A stretch of DNA of 64,000 nt from assembly GCA_016722525.1 (NCBI GenBank), contig JADKJB010000003.1, positions 62,001 to 126,000 of the forward strand. The letters are read 5' to 3'. This DNA is from Bacteroidota bacterium (lineage in GTDB: Bacteria > Bacteroidota > Bacteroidia > AKYH767-A > OLB10). Within the stretch, counting starts at the first letter, position 1, and every line of letters begins with the position of its first letter. The translations under genes were made by a program, and so were the position numbers. This document shows positions 16,731-26,484 of the stretch, in pieces. Under the pieces are notes generated by a model, which was not told the origin of the DNA, ran no database searches, and saw only the letters and a list, made by a program, of their open reading frames with translations.

Positions 16731-18392
16731 ATGATTGATCATAATCTTGCCGATTATTGGGCTGATAAAATGCTAAATACTGTAAAAGATGAACCGGGGA
16801 ATCTGATTCTAACTATTGCGGACATGGCCTTATCTAAACCTGTTCTTTCAAGTCCTTTTGTGGCCGGATTTACTAGGAAATTGCAAGGGAAAGGACCTGC
16901 TCTGGCTTTGCCTCTTAGTTGGATGGAGCAGCAGCTTTCAGCCTTGGGGATTAATAGCAATGATCTTGTTTGGCAGGAAAATCAAAAACAGGCCGCCGAT
17001 CAGGTTTCTGTAAGCAACTGTATTGGAACTCTTCGTTTTCTGGGTGCCATTAACTGGCGTGAATTTGTGGAATCGCTAAGTGATGTAGAGAAAATTTTAA
17101 GAAAGGATAAATCCGGAACTTATCCAATCATGGATTTTGAAACCCGTGACAGGTACCGGCATGTAGTTGAAGCCATTTCTAAATCCAGTAATTTTTCTGA
17201 ATCTGAAGTTGCTCAAATAGCCATTGATTTGGCTGAAGAGCAAATTGTAACTGATGCAAATTCTGTCAGAAAAAATCATGTAGGGTTTTTTCTTGTTGAT
17301 AAAGGTTTGAAATTAACCGAAAAATCTGCACGACGAAGGTTTACCTTTTTTCAGAAAGTTCGACGTTGGGCAACTGGCATTGCTGTTTTTATTTATTTGT
17401 CATCGATCTTTTTATTGACCTTGGTAGTAGCTGCAGGTATGTGTTTTATAGCTTTTCATTTTGGTGATCTGGGTTGGAAGTTATTTATTTTAGTTTTTGT
17501 TTTGTCTATTTCCGGAGCAGCACACCTCGCAGTTTCAATGGTAAATTGGCTCGCTACAATTTGGGTTAATCCTAAATTTCTTCCTCGTATGGATTATTCC
17601 GAAGGCATCCCTGATGATTGTCGTACCCTTGTTGTGGTTCCAACCATGTTAACTGGAAAAACATATATTGATGAACTTGTTGAAGGGCTCGAAATACGAT
17701 TTTTGGCTAATAGAGAAGCAAATCTGTATTTTGGGTTGTTAACGGATTTTTTAGATGCGAATACTAATGATATGCCTGAAGATGACGAACTACTCCAGGC
17801 CGTTACGAATGGTATCATTGCATTAAATCTAAAATACAGTCAAAATAATACTACTATTTTTTTCCTTTTTCATCGACCTAGGACATGGAATTGTAAGGAG
17901 CAAAAATGGATGGGTTATGAACGTAAAAGAGGGAAGCTCGCTGCTTTAAATGCGCTAATACTTGATCGCGGAAGAGATGAGTTTTCTAAAATAGTGGGCA
18001 ATTATCAAATACTCCATAGTGTAAAATATGTAATTACTCTGGATTCTGATACGCAAATGCCACGTGAAGCTGCATGGAAATTTATTGCAACCATGGCGCA
18101 TCCGCTCAATAGGGCGATTTATAGTGAAGAAAAAAAACGAGTCATCGAAGGGTATGGAATTTTGCAACCAAGAGTGGCTGCAAGTATTCCCAAAGATTCC
18201 TCTTCAATGTATTTACGGATTCAGGGTAATGTTACTGGCATCGATCCTTATACGCGCGTTTCTTCTGATGTGTATCAGGATCTTTTTGAGGAAGGCTCCT
18301 TTATTGGTAAGGGGATTTATGATGTGGTAATGTTTGAAAGGCCGTGCATCAGATTTTACCCGAAAATCGAATTCTTAGTCATGATTTATTAG
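16731..18392 (+). CDS. ndvB: Cyclic beta-1,2-glucan synthase, fragment 2 (GT84 domain)
   Basis: 553 codons in a second frame. After a helical N-terminal part there are two or three membrane helices (TGIAVFIYLSSIFLLTLVVA and the following segment) and the GT84 glycosyltransferase domain: TLVVVPTMLTGKTYIDELVE, GKLAALNALIL and the metal-binding DSD in ITLDSDTQMPREAAWKF. The nominal ATG at 16731 is internal to the full protein. The frame is lost at the AAA of 18337-18339: with one more A, GIYDVVMFEKAVHQILPENR continues in the frame of the next fragment. As written it ends with an out-of-frame tail (RPCIRFYPK). Confidence 0.88.
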   Translation: MIDHNLADYWADKMLNTVKDEPGNLILTIADMALSKPVLSSPFVAGFTRKLQGKGPALALPLSWMEQQLSALGINSNDLVWQENQKQAADQVSVSNCIGTLRFLGAINWREFVESLSDVEKILRKDKSGTYPIMDFETRDRYRHVVEAISKSSNFSESEVAQIAIDLAEEQIVTDANSVRKNHVGFFLVDKGLKLTEKSARRRFTFFQKVRRWATGIAVFIYLSSIFLLTLVVAAGMCFIAFHFGDLGWKLFILVFVLSISGAAHLAVSMVNWLATIWVNPKFLPRMDYSEGIPDDCRTLVVVPTMLTGKTYIDELVEGLEIRFLANREANLYFGLLTDFLDANTNDMPEDDELLQAVTNGIIALNLKYSQNNTTIFFLFHRPRTWNCKEQKWMGYERKRGKLAALNALILDRGRDEFSKIVGNYQILHSVKYVITLDSDTQMPREAAWKFIATMAHPLNRAIYSEEKKRVIEGYGILQPRVAASIPKDSSSMYLRIQGNVTGIDPYTRVSSDVYQDLFEEGSFIGKGIYDVVMFERPCIRFYPKIEFLVMIY

Positions 18393-18559
18393 AAGGCTGT
18401 TATATAAGGGCTGGTTTATTAAGTGACGTGTTGCTGTACGAAGAAAGTCCTACTCAATACTGGGCAGATATTAAACGGCATCATCGGTGGATTAGAGGTG
18501 ACTGGCAAATAGGAGCGTGGATGCTGCTTTTGTTAGTAATACCAAAGGTCGGCTTGTAA
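18344..18559 (+). CDS. ndvB: Cyclic beta-1,2-glucan synthase, fragment 3 (GT84 C-terminal motifs)
   Basis: A short 71-codon frame holding essential GT84 motifs: LSHDLLEGCYIRAGLLSD and the HHRWIRGDWQI box that forms the acceptor side in processive glycosyltransferases. It ends out of frame. One base lost in the C/T run at 18527-18531 moves the true sequence to a frame reading FVSNTKGRLVRNKLSTLSKW and IFDNLRRSL. That stretch (about 18529-18617) lies between two lesions and belongs to no listed frame. A further missing T at 18617-18620 restores LFPVSLLMLFVLGW in the next fragment. Confidence 0.82.
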   Translation: MHQILPENRILSHDLLEGCYIRAGLLSDVLLYEESPTQYWADIKRHHRWIRGDWQIGAWMLLLLVIPKVGL

Positions 18560-18632
18560 GAAATAAACTTTCAACCTTATCTAAATGGAAAATATTTGAT
18601 AACCTCAGAAGAAGCCTTTTCCTGTTTCGCTT

Positions 18633-19670
18633 TTGATGCTTTTTGTTTTAGGTTGGACCGTTTTACCTTTTCCTTGGTTCTGGACGATGGCTTTAATAAG
18701 TATCATTATTTTACCTGTTCTAATTGCTGTGGGATGGAAATTAGTTAATAAGCCAAAGGACCTGTCTATGAAGGCTCATTTTTCGGAAGTAGGACTTTCA
18801 ACCGGTGATTTGATGGTTAGATTTATATTTGAAATTGCAGTGCTTCCATTTCAGGCTATCCTATACACTCATGCCGTTATTATAACTAACTGGCGCATGA
18901 TTGTAACTGGAAAAAAATTATTGGAATGGATGCCTTCTGGACATTCGCCATTGAAAAAACAAATTGGTTTAGGAGCTGTTTATTTGCATATGTGGTTGGA
19001 GTCTCTGTTGGTACTTATAATTTCTCTTTTGATTTTATTCATGAATCCACCTTCTTTTTATGCAGCCTCGCCATTGCTTTTATTATGGTTACTTGCTCCG
19101 GGACTGGCTTGGAAAATTAGTAATCCTGACAAAGAAGCAGCTGTTGAACTTTCTGAAAAACAATTGGAATTTCTTCACTGCACCGCTCGAAAAACCTGGT
19201 CCTTTTTTGAAGAGTTTGTTAATGAAGATGGAAACTGGTTGCCACCTGATAATTATCAGGAACATCCCATAGCTGTTGTTGCCTACCGAACTTCTCCTAC
19301 AAACCTTGGATTGAATTTGTTAGCCAATCTTTCTGCTTACGACTTTGGCTATATAACTGCTGATGATTTGATTTACCGATGTAGCAATTCTATGATGTCG
19401 ATGCAAAAAATGGAAAGATATAAGGGTCATTTTTACAACTGGTATGATACTTTATCTCTGGCACCACTTTATCCCAGATATGTTTCTTCTGTTGATAGTG
19501 GTAATCTTGCCGGGCATTTACTAACCTTACGTCAAGGACTACTCGCTTTACCTGATCAACCAATATTCACAAATGCTATTTTAAAGGATTACGATCAACT
19601 GCCTTTATTGTACGTGATGCTTCAAAAGAGTATCATCAGCAACCTATTGAATCAATTCTCACTTTATTAA
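18633..19670 (+). CDS. ndvB: Cyclic beta-1,2-glucan synthase, fragment 4 (membrane and glycoamylase-like domains)
   Basis: 345 codons. Membrane helices (LMLFVLGWTVLPFPWFW and several after it) are followed by the start of the glycoamylase-like domain that controls ring closure or chain length in NdvB (ENEDGNWLPPDNYQEHP-like segment, AYRTSPTNLGLNLLANLSAYDFGY, then GHFYNWYDTLSLAPL and YVSSVDSGNLAGHLLTL). The frame is lost at AA 19597-19598; one extra A gives KDYDQTAFIVRDASKEYHQQ and joins the last fragment. The TTG at 18633 is not a true start. Confidence 0.88.
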   Translation: MMLFVLGWTVLPFPWFWTMALISIIILPVLIAVGWKLVNKPKDLSMKAHFSEVGLSTGDLMVRFIFEIAVLPFQAILYTHAVIITNWRMIVTGKKLLEWMPSGHSPLKKQIGLGAVYLHMWLESLLVLIISLLILFMNPPSFYAASPLLLLWLLAPGLAWKISNPDKEAAVELSEKQLEFLHCTARKTWSFFEEFVNEDGNWLPPDNYQEHPIAVVAYRTSPTNLGLNLLANLSAYDFGYITADDLIYRCSNSMMSMQKMERYKGHFYNWYDTLSLAPLYPRYVSSVDSGNLAGHLLTLRQGLLALPDQPIFTNAILKDYDQLPLLYVMLQKSIISNLLNQFSLY

Positions 19671-19675
19671 ACGAC

Positions 19676-22600
19676 TTGCCGGAGGAAATTAAATCTTTAA
19701 CCGAAGTAAAAAATTATCTTGAAAAATTGATTTCACTTTCCGACGTATCCAATTTTGATTTTAATTCAGAAATACACAAAGTAGTTCAATCAGATAAATC
19801 CAAATGGTCAAAAAAGTGGGTGCAACAATTGCATGAGGCGAATGATATGATGCTGCAGCGTATCCCATGGATCGATTTGTTGCCGGTGCCGGAGCCTTTT
19901 GTGGATTTGCAACTCTTAACTAAAATTCCTACTCATCAAGAGCTTCTGCAATTGTCGAATGTGCTTTGTCCTTATTTTGATTTATATGAAAATCAAGAGC
20001 AAAGTCCTGAAAATAGACTGTGGTTAACTAAGATACGTAAACTTGTTGCGCAAGCAAGTAAACAGTCCGTTGAATGGATGCAAAAACTGATGCAGTTGGC
20101 TGAACAATGTGAGCAATTGGCTGATATGGAGTATGATTTTCTCTACAATAGTTCAACAAACCTTTTCAGAATTGGTTATAATGTTGAACAGCAACGCAAC
20201 GACAATAGTTATTATGATTTGCTGGCATCAGAAGCCAGATTGGGAGTGTTTGTGGCAATAGCCCAGGGTAAAGTTCCTCAGGCGTGTTGGTTTGCGTTAG
20301 GTCGCTTACTTACCAATTCCGGAGGTGATCCGGTACTATTATCATGGAGTGGTTCTATGTTTGAATATCTTATGCCTCAATTAATAATGCCATCCTATGA
20401 AAATACACTGTTATTTCAAACATCAAAAGCCGTTGTTAAACGTCAAATTGAATATGGAAAGCAGCAAAATATTCCTTGGGGTATTTCAGAATCCGGTTAT
20501 AACATGACCGATACTAATCTCAATTATCAATACCGTGCATTTGGAGTACCCGGACTTGGTTTGAAACGTGGTCTTGAGGACGATTTAGTTGTGGCCCCCT
20601 ATGCATCTCTGTTAGCCTTAATGATTGCCCCCGGTAAAGCTTGTGATAATTTGCAATTATTGTCGATGGAAGGTTTTGAGGGTGAATTTGGATTCCATGA
20701 AGCCATTGATTTTACCAAAACTCGGTTACCAAGAGGAAAAAAATATAGCGTGGTGCAGTCTTATATGGTACATCATCAAAGTATGGGTCTGCTTTCCCTG
20801 GCATATGTTTTACTGAACAAACCTATGCAACAACGATTTGTTTTGGAACTCCGATTTCAAGCAACTTTATTATTGCTTCAAGAGCGTATTCCAAGAGCTT
20901 CTATTTTTTATGCTCATACAGAAGACCTTATTGACACACATGCTTTTGCTGCGGAATCTAAAATACGGGTAATTTCAACTCCTGATACGATTACCCCTGA
21001 ACTTCAACTTTTGAGTAACGGACGCTATCAGGTAATGATTACCAACGCAGGCGGTGGATACAGTCGTTGGAAGGATATCACAGTTACCCGATGGAGAGAA
21101 GATACTACCATAGATGATCATGGAATATTTTGTTATATTAAAGATGTAGCCAATGGAAAATTCTGGTCCAATACGCATCAGCCAACATTGCATCCTGCCG
21201 AAGATTATGAGGCCGTTTTTACACAAGGTCGTGCAGAGTTTCGGAGAATGGATTTTGGAATAGAAACGAAAACAGAAATTGTGGTTTCTCCTGAAGACGA
21301 TACTGAAATGAGAAGGTTAAGAATAACTAACCGAAACGAATTTGTTAAAGTGCTGGAATTTACCAGCTATGCTGAAGTTGTTATTGCCAGTCAGGCTTCC
21401 GACGAATCACACCCTGCTTTCAGTAATCTTTTTGTACAAACAGAAATTAAATCTGAACAGAAAGCTATTCTCTGTACGCGGCGTCCACGTTCTGAGGAGG
21501 AAAACCCGCCTTGGATGTTTCATTTAATGGATGTTCACGGTGTGGCAATTGAATCGATATCCTTTGAAACTGATCGTAAAAAATTTATTGGAAGGGGTAA
21601 TTCTCTTGTTCATCCATATGCTATGGATCATGATTTGTTGTCAGGTAATCAAGGTTCCGTATTGGATCCTGTTTTGGCAATCCGCTATCGGGTAAGCATA
21701 AAACCCAATCAAACTGCTGTTGTTGATTTAATTTTTGGAATAAGTGAAACCAAACAAGCTTGCGAAAGCCTAATGCAAAAGTACCGGGATCAACATTTGA
21801 AAAAAAGAGCTTTTGAACTTACGTGGACGCATAGTCAGGTGTTGTTGCGGCAAATTAATGCTTCCGAAGCCGATGCTCAATTGTATGATCAGCTAGCCGC
21901 TTCTATTATTTATGTCAATCCTTTTATGCGTGCAGAAGCTGCCGTTATACAAAATAATTTTAAAGACCAGTCTGGATTGTGGAGTCATTCTGTTTCTGGT
22001 GATTTGCCAATTATACTGTTGCATGTTTTCGATTCCGAGAATGTCGAAATTGTTAGGCAAATGATACAGGCACACGCTTATTGGCGGTTGAAGGGTCTTG
22101 CGGTTGATCTTGTGATTTTAAACCAGGATCATGGATCCTACCGACAGGTTTTGCAGGAGCAACTACTTGGACTTATTAATGAAAAGGTCGCCAGCAGTTA
22201 TGTTTTCAGTAAACCCGGAAATATTTTTGTTAAATCGGTTGACCAGATTTCATTGGAATACCGTATTCTTTTTGAAAGTGTAGCCCGTGTTATTATTACT
22301 GATACCAAAGGACCATTGATGGAACAAGTTAATAAGCACCACCTTGAAAAAATAGCGCCTCCATTATTAGAACGTAAATCGTTTACCGAATCAGAAAATC
22401 ACCTTGAACTCAGTTTGCCCGAAAATCTGCTGTTTTTTAATGGTATTGGTGGCTTTACTCCGGATGGGAAAGAATACAAAATACGGATTGATACTAAGAA
22501 TACAACGCCTTCCCCTTGGGTGAATGTTATCGCTAACCCCGACTTTGGAACTGTTATTTCTGAAAGCGGATCGGCATATACCTGGGCTATTAATGCTCAT

Positions 22601-24829
22601 GAATATCGCATTACTCCATGGAATAATGATCCCGTATGTGATAGCGGAGGAGAAGCTTTTTATATTCGTGATGAAGAATCCGGAATGATTTGGTCACCTG
22701 CTCCTTTTCCTGTAAAAGGAAACACTCCTTACATTATTACACATGGATTTGGGTTCTCTAAATTTGAACATATAGAATACGGCATAGCTACCGAAATGTG
22801 TGTTTTTGTCGATGCAATTGCTCCTGTTAAATTTATTGTCCTGAAAATAAATAATCATTCTGGAAGAGAACGCAAGTTATCTGCTACTGGGTTTATTGAC
22901 ATTATTTTAGGTGAAGTAAGATCTAAAACCAACATGCATATACTCTCAGAACGTGATATTGGAACCGGTGCTTTGTTGTTCCGAAACAGGTACAATTCTG
23001 CTTTCTCTGAGCGTGTAACATTTTTTAAAGTGGACGATAGTAAATCTGGATTTACTACCGATCGATCTGAATTTATTGGCAGAAATGGAAATTTACGAAT
23101 TCCTAAAGCGCTGTTTAGAAAGCGACTTTCAGGAAGATGTGGCGCCGGAATGGATACCTGCGCAGCATTGCAGATGACTTTTGATTTGTTGGATGGAGAG
23201 GAAAAAGAAATTGTATTTCAAATCGGTAATGCAACTAATACAAAAACGGCTATGGAATTAATCTCCAAATTTTCTTCAACTGAATCCGTTGTTCAAGCTT
23301 TCAAAGATGTGAGAGAATACTGGATCACAGTTACCCGTAAAGTGCAAATTTATACTCCGGATCAGGCTTTAAACGTTTTGGCTAATGGTTGGCTGACTTA
23401 TCAGACTGTAGCATGTAGAATATTTGCACGAAGTGGGTTTTATCAGTCTGGAGGTGCTTTTGGTTTCAGGGACCAGTTGCAAGACGTTTTATCACTGATG
23501 CACATACGCCCCGAAATGGTTAAGTCTCAAATTCTTTTAAGTGCATCGCGTCAGTTTACTGAAGGTGATGTGCAACATTGGTGGCATCCTCCCGAAGGCA
23601 GAGGTGTGCGAACCAGATGCTCTGATGATTTGTTATGGCTGCCTTTTGTGGTACACAGGTATGTTGTTGCAACTGGTGATTATGAAATTCTAAATGAACA
23701 AGTTGGATTTATTGAGAGTAGACCGCTTCACCTTGGAGAAGATTCTCTATATGATTTGCCTGTTTATGGAAATCTCAATGGCACTTTATATGAACATTGT
23801 GTGCGAGCTATTAAGCATGGTTTGAAGTTTGGCACTCATGGCTTGCCATTAATAGGGTCGGGTGATTGGAATGATGGATTTGATAGAGTTGGAAATAAAG
23901 GAACCGGGGAAAGCGTTTGGCTTGCTTTCTTTCTTTATGATATAGTATTGAATTTTGATGTTATAGCTACTTTTAAAAAGGATATATCTTTTGCTGATTT
24001 ATGTAAAAGAGAAGCCGTTACTTTGCAACAGAATATTGAAGCATCAGGTTGGGATGGTGATTGGTACCTAAGGGCATTTTTTGACGATGGCACCCCTTTA
24101 GGGGCAAGTAAAAATAAAGAGTGTAGTATCGATGCTATTGCTCAAAGTTGGTCGGTGCTATCCGGTGCCGCCAGTGCTACTAGAGCCGTGAAAGCTATGG
24201 CTTCGCTGGATAAATATCTTGTTAATAGAGAGTTAAACATCATCCAATTGCTCCGACCACCTTTCGATCTGGATGTGCTTAATCCGGGTTATATAAAAGG
24301 ATATGTTCCCGGTGTAAGAGAAAACGGAGGGCAATATTCACATGCCGCTATTTGGGCATTAATGGCTTTTGCCGACCTGGGTCAAAGAGAGAAGGTGTGG
24401 GAATTGTTTAATATGATTCAGCCAATAAACCACACCTCCGATGCTGATGCTATTACTATTTACAAGGTGGAACCTTATGTAATGGCAGCTGATGTTTATG
24501 CTAACGATTCGCATAAAGGAATGGGTGGCTGGACCTGGTACACAGGGTCTTCAGGATGGATGTATCAGTTTATTGCAGAATCATTTATAGGAATGAAAAT
24601 AGAAAATAATTGTTTAAAATTCAAACCTTGCTTTCCGCTAGATTGGCCTTCCGTTACTATCGATTATTCTTTTGGAAAGTCTGTTTACCATATTGTTGTA
24701 TTTCAAATGAACAATCAGTCTGATTCGTATTGGAAAATGGATACTAGTAGTGGAGTTGGGGATGCAATTTTGCTGATAGATGATGGTCTCGATCACCAAG
24801 TTGAGGTGCATGTCAAAATTAGTAACTAA
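19676..24829 (+). CDS. ndvB: Cyclic beta-1,2-glucan synthase, fragment 5 (glycoamylase-like and GH94 phosphorylase domains)
   Basis: 1,717 codons without further lesions. It holds the rest of the glycoamylase-like domain (GGDPVLLSWSGSMFEYLMP, IPWGISESGYN, YQYRAFGVPGLGLKRGL, VVQSYMVHHQSMGLLSL), a long beta-sandwich region present twice (two copies of the GH94 N-terminal fold), and the C-terminal GH94 phosphorylase domain with the catalytic-acid motif GSGDWNDGFDRVG, YIKGYVPGVRENGGQYSHAA and GWTWYTGSSGWMYQF. GH94 cleaves beta-1,2-glucan with phosphate to set product length. The nominal start at 19676 is internal. The clean 5.1 kb contrasts with five lesions in the preceding 3 kb. Confidence 0.9.
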   Translation: MPEEIKSLTEVKNYLEKLISLSDVSNFDFNSEIHKVVQSDKSKWSKKWVQQLHEANDMMLQRIPWIDLLPVPEPFVDLQLLTKIPTHQELLQLSNVLCPYFDLYENQEQSPENRLWLTKIRKLVAQASKQSVEWMQKLMQLAEQCEQLADMEYDFLYNSSTNLFRIGYNVEQQRNDNSYYDLLASEARLGVFVAIAQGKVPQACWFALGRLLTNSGGDPVLLSWSGSMFEYLMPQLIMPSYENTLLFQTSKAVVKRQIEYGKQQNIPWGISESGYNMTDTNLNYQYRAFGVPGLGLKRGLEDDLVVAPYASLLALMIAPGKACDNLQLLSMEGFEGEFGFHEAIDFTKTRLPRGKKYSVVQSYMVHHQSMGLLSLAYVLLNKPMQQRFVLELRFQATLLLLQERIPRASIFYAHTEDLIDTHAFAAESKIRVISTPDTITPELQLLSNGRYQVMITNAGGGYSRWKDITVTRWREDTTIDDHGIFCYIKDVANGKFWSNTHQPTLHPAEDYEAVFTQGRAEFRRMDFGIETKTEIVVSPEDDTEMRRLRITNRNEFVKVLEFTSYAEVVIASQASDESHPAFSNLFVQTEIKSEQKAILCTRRPRSEEENPPWMFHLMDVHGVAIESISFETDRKKFIGRGNSLVHPYAMDHDLLSGNQGSVLDPVLAIRYRVSIKPNQTAVVDLIFGISETKQACESLMQKYRDQHLKKRAFELTWTHSQVLLRQINASEADAQLYDQLAASIIYVNPFMRAEAAVIQNNFKDQSGLWSHSVSGDLPIILLHVFDSENVEIVRQMIQAHAYWRLKGLAVDLVILNQDHGSYRQVLQEQLLGLINEKVASSYVFSKPGNIFVKSVDQISLEYRILFESVARVIITDTKGPLMEQVNKHHLEKIAPPLLERKSFTESENHLELSLPENLLFFNGIGGFTPDGKEYKIRIDTKNTTPSPWVNVIANPDFGTVISESGSAYTWAINAHEYRITPWNNDPVCDSGGEAFYIRDEESGMIWSPAPFPVKGNTPYIITHGFGFSKFEHIEYGIATEMCVFVDAIAPVKFIVLKINNHSGRERKLSATGFIDIILGEVRSKTNMHILSERDIGTGALLFRNRYNSAFSERVTFFKVDDSKSGFTTDRSEFIGRNGNLRIPKALFRKRLSGRCGAGMDTCAALQMTFDLLDGEEKEIVFQIGNATNTKTAMELISKFSSTESVVQAFKDVREYWITVTRKVQIYTPDQALNVLANGWLTYQTVACRIFARSGFYQSGGAFGFRDQLQDVLSLMHIRPEMVKSQILLSASRQFTEGDVQHWWHPPEGRGVRTRCSDDLLWLPFVVHRYVVATGDYEILNEQVGFIESRPLHLGEDSLYDLPVYGNLNGTLYEHCVRAIKHGLKFGTHGLPLIGSGDWNDGFDRVGNKGTGESVWLAFFLYDIVLNFDVIATFKKDISFADLCKREAVTLQQNIEASGWDGDWYLRAFFDDGTPLGASKNKECSIDAIAQSWSVLSGAASATRAVKAMASLDKYLVNRELNIIQLLRPPFDLDVLNPGYIKGYVPGVRENGGQYSHAAIWALMAFADLGQREKVWELFNMIQPINHTSDADAITIYKVEPYVMAADVYANDSHKGMGGWTWYTGSSGWMYQFIAESFIGMKIENNCLKFKPCFPLDWPSVTIDYSFGKSVYHIVVFQMNNQSDSYWKMDTSSGVGDAILLIDDGLDHQVEVHVKISN

Positions 24830-24905
24830 ATTTGCCTGCGTAACTCCAATAGTTAGAATTTAGAATCTATTTATTGGATTCAATCGAAACTGGAACTATT
24901 GTTTT

Positions 24906-26192
24906 ATGACTGAAATACTTATTATTTTATTTTTGATTTTGTTGAATGGTGTTTTCGCAATGGCGGAAATTTCGATGGTCTCCTCCAGAAAATCGAGGTT
25001 GGAAAGTGCAGCAAAGAAAGGAGATGCTGCTGCAAAGAAAGCATTGGCACTTTCTCAAAATCCGGGAAAATTTCTTTCTACGGTTCAAATAGGAATTACA
25101 TTGATTGGAATTTTGACTGGAATTTATAGTGGTCAAAAAATCGAATCCGATCTGCAATTGTATTTAAATGGATTTGAAGTTCTTAAACCTTACAGCGCAT
25201 CTTTATCTATTGCAATTATTGTAGTGGTCTTAACTTTTTTTTCACTCGTTTTGGGCGAGCTGGTACCAAAGCGCATCGGACTTATCAATCCCGAAAGTAT
25301 TGCCAAAACATTGGCCTATCCCATGTATATAATTTCTATTATTGCGGCTCCTTTTATTTGGCTGCTTACTTTCAGCAGCGATTTAATTTTAAGAACTTTT
25401 AACATCAAAAAATCTAGTGATAGTCATCTTTCAGAAGAAGAGATCAAAGCGATTATCATGGAAGGTACTGAAACCGGAGTAGTACAGGAAATTGAGCAGG
25501 ATATTGTTGATAACGTTTTTCATTTGGGCGACCGAAGAATTAAGACACTGATGACACTGCGGCCCGATATTCATTGGCTGGATGTAAATGATACTTTTGT
25601 TGAAATAAAAGAAAAAATAGCAGATTCTTTGCATAAATCGTTTATCGTTTGTAAAGACAATATTGATAATGTAATTGGAATATTGGACTCCAAAGATCTG
25701 TTAAATGCCACTTTAAGAAATGAACCTTTTCAAATTGAAAAAAGGGTGAAACCGGCTCAGTTTTTTCCTGAAAATACGAAAGCATTTAAGGCGCTGTCGT
25801 TACTCAGAAAATCAAAACAACATATAGCACTAGTGGTTGATGAGTATGGTAGTGTTCAGGGTGTTCTTACTATGAATGATTTGATGGAGGTGTTAGTGGG
25901 CGATTTAACACAACAGCTTCACGATAGCCATGAAATAGTTCCGCGAAACGATGGCTCTTTTCTGATCGACACCAGTTTGCCGCTGCCTGAATTCAACAGG
26001 TATTTTGATGTTGAAATTGAGAATGATTTATTATTGGCCAATTTAAATACTGTAGGAGGTTTAGTATATCATCTCTCTAATAATATTCCTACCGCAGGAT
26101 ATAAATTTCAATGGAAAAATTTCGCCTTCGAAATTGTTGACATGGACGGCCGAAGAATTGATAAAGTTATAGTTAAGAAACTGGAGAAATAA
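24906..26192 (+). CDS. CNNM/CorC (HlyC) family membrane protein
   Basis: 428 residues in the standard order: a DUF21/CNNM membrane domain of four helices (about 1-190, NGVFAMAEISMVSSRKSRLE), two CBS domains (about 205-330, IGILDSKDLL and VVDEYGSVQGVLTMNDLMEVLVGD) and a C-terminal CorC_HlyC FAD-fold domain (about 345-425). Relatives take part in magnesium or cobalt efflux and resistance; the name hemolysin in databases is historical. Inner membrane. It follows the glucan synthase by 76 bases, with no terminator seen between them. Confidence 0.92.
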   Translation: MTEILIILFLILLNGVFAMAEISMVSSRKSRLESAAKKGDAAAKKALALSQNPGKFLSTVQIGITLIGILTGIYSGQKIESDLQLYLNGFEVLKPYSASLSIAIIVVVLTFFSLVLGELVPKRIGLINPESIAKTLAYPMYIISIIAAPFIWLLTFSSDLILRTFNIKKSSDSHLSEEEIKAIIMEGTETGVVQEIEQDIVDNVFHLGDRRIKTLMTLRPDIHWLDVNDTFVEIKEKIADSLHKSFIVCKDNIDNVIGILDSKDLLNATLRNEPFQIEKRVKPAQFFPENTKAFKALSLLRKSKQHIALVVDEYGSVQGVLTMNDLMEVLVGDLTQQLHDSHEIVPRNDGSFLIDTSLPLPEFNRYFDVEIENDLLLANLNTVGGLVYHLSNNIPTAGYKFQWKNFAFEIVDMDGRRIDKVIVKKLEK

Positions 26193-26484
26193 TTCACTGT
26201 TCCAATAGCTTAATTTATGCACAAGTATCACGCGATTTTAAACCATTCTGGATTTATAAGTCCGCTTTATTAATGGTTAAGGGCTTCTAATCCCCGAAAA
26301 TTTATTAAAACATTAATTGAATAGTTTAACCCTCAATGCTGAATGGCTGCATGTAGCAAAGAGGTAGCCCTATTCGAACTTTTAAGTAGCAAAAAATTGG
26401 AGTACATGATTGAATTTTAGCAGACCTTAATAATTAATTTTCATTTTTAAAAGAAACAACTTCTTTTCAATTATCTTAGCACCT

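Noticed and set aside
16120..24829. Reading the five glucan-synthase frames as an operon of separate proteins
   Set aside because: The fragments join into one NdvB-type protein by single-base repairs, most internal starts lie inside conserved motifs, and 18529-18617 codes for conserved sequence that belongs to no separate gene.
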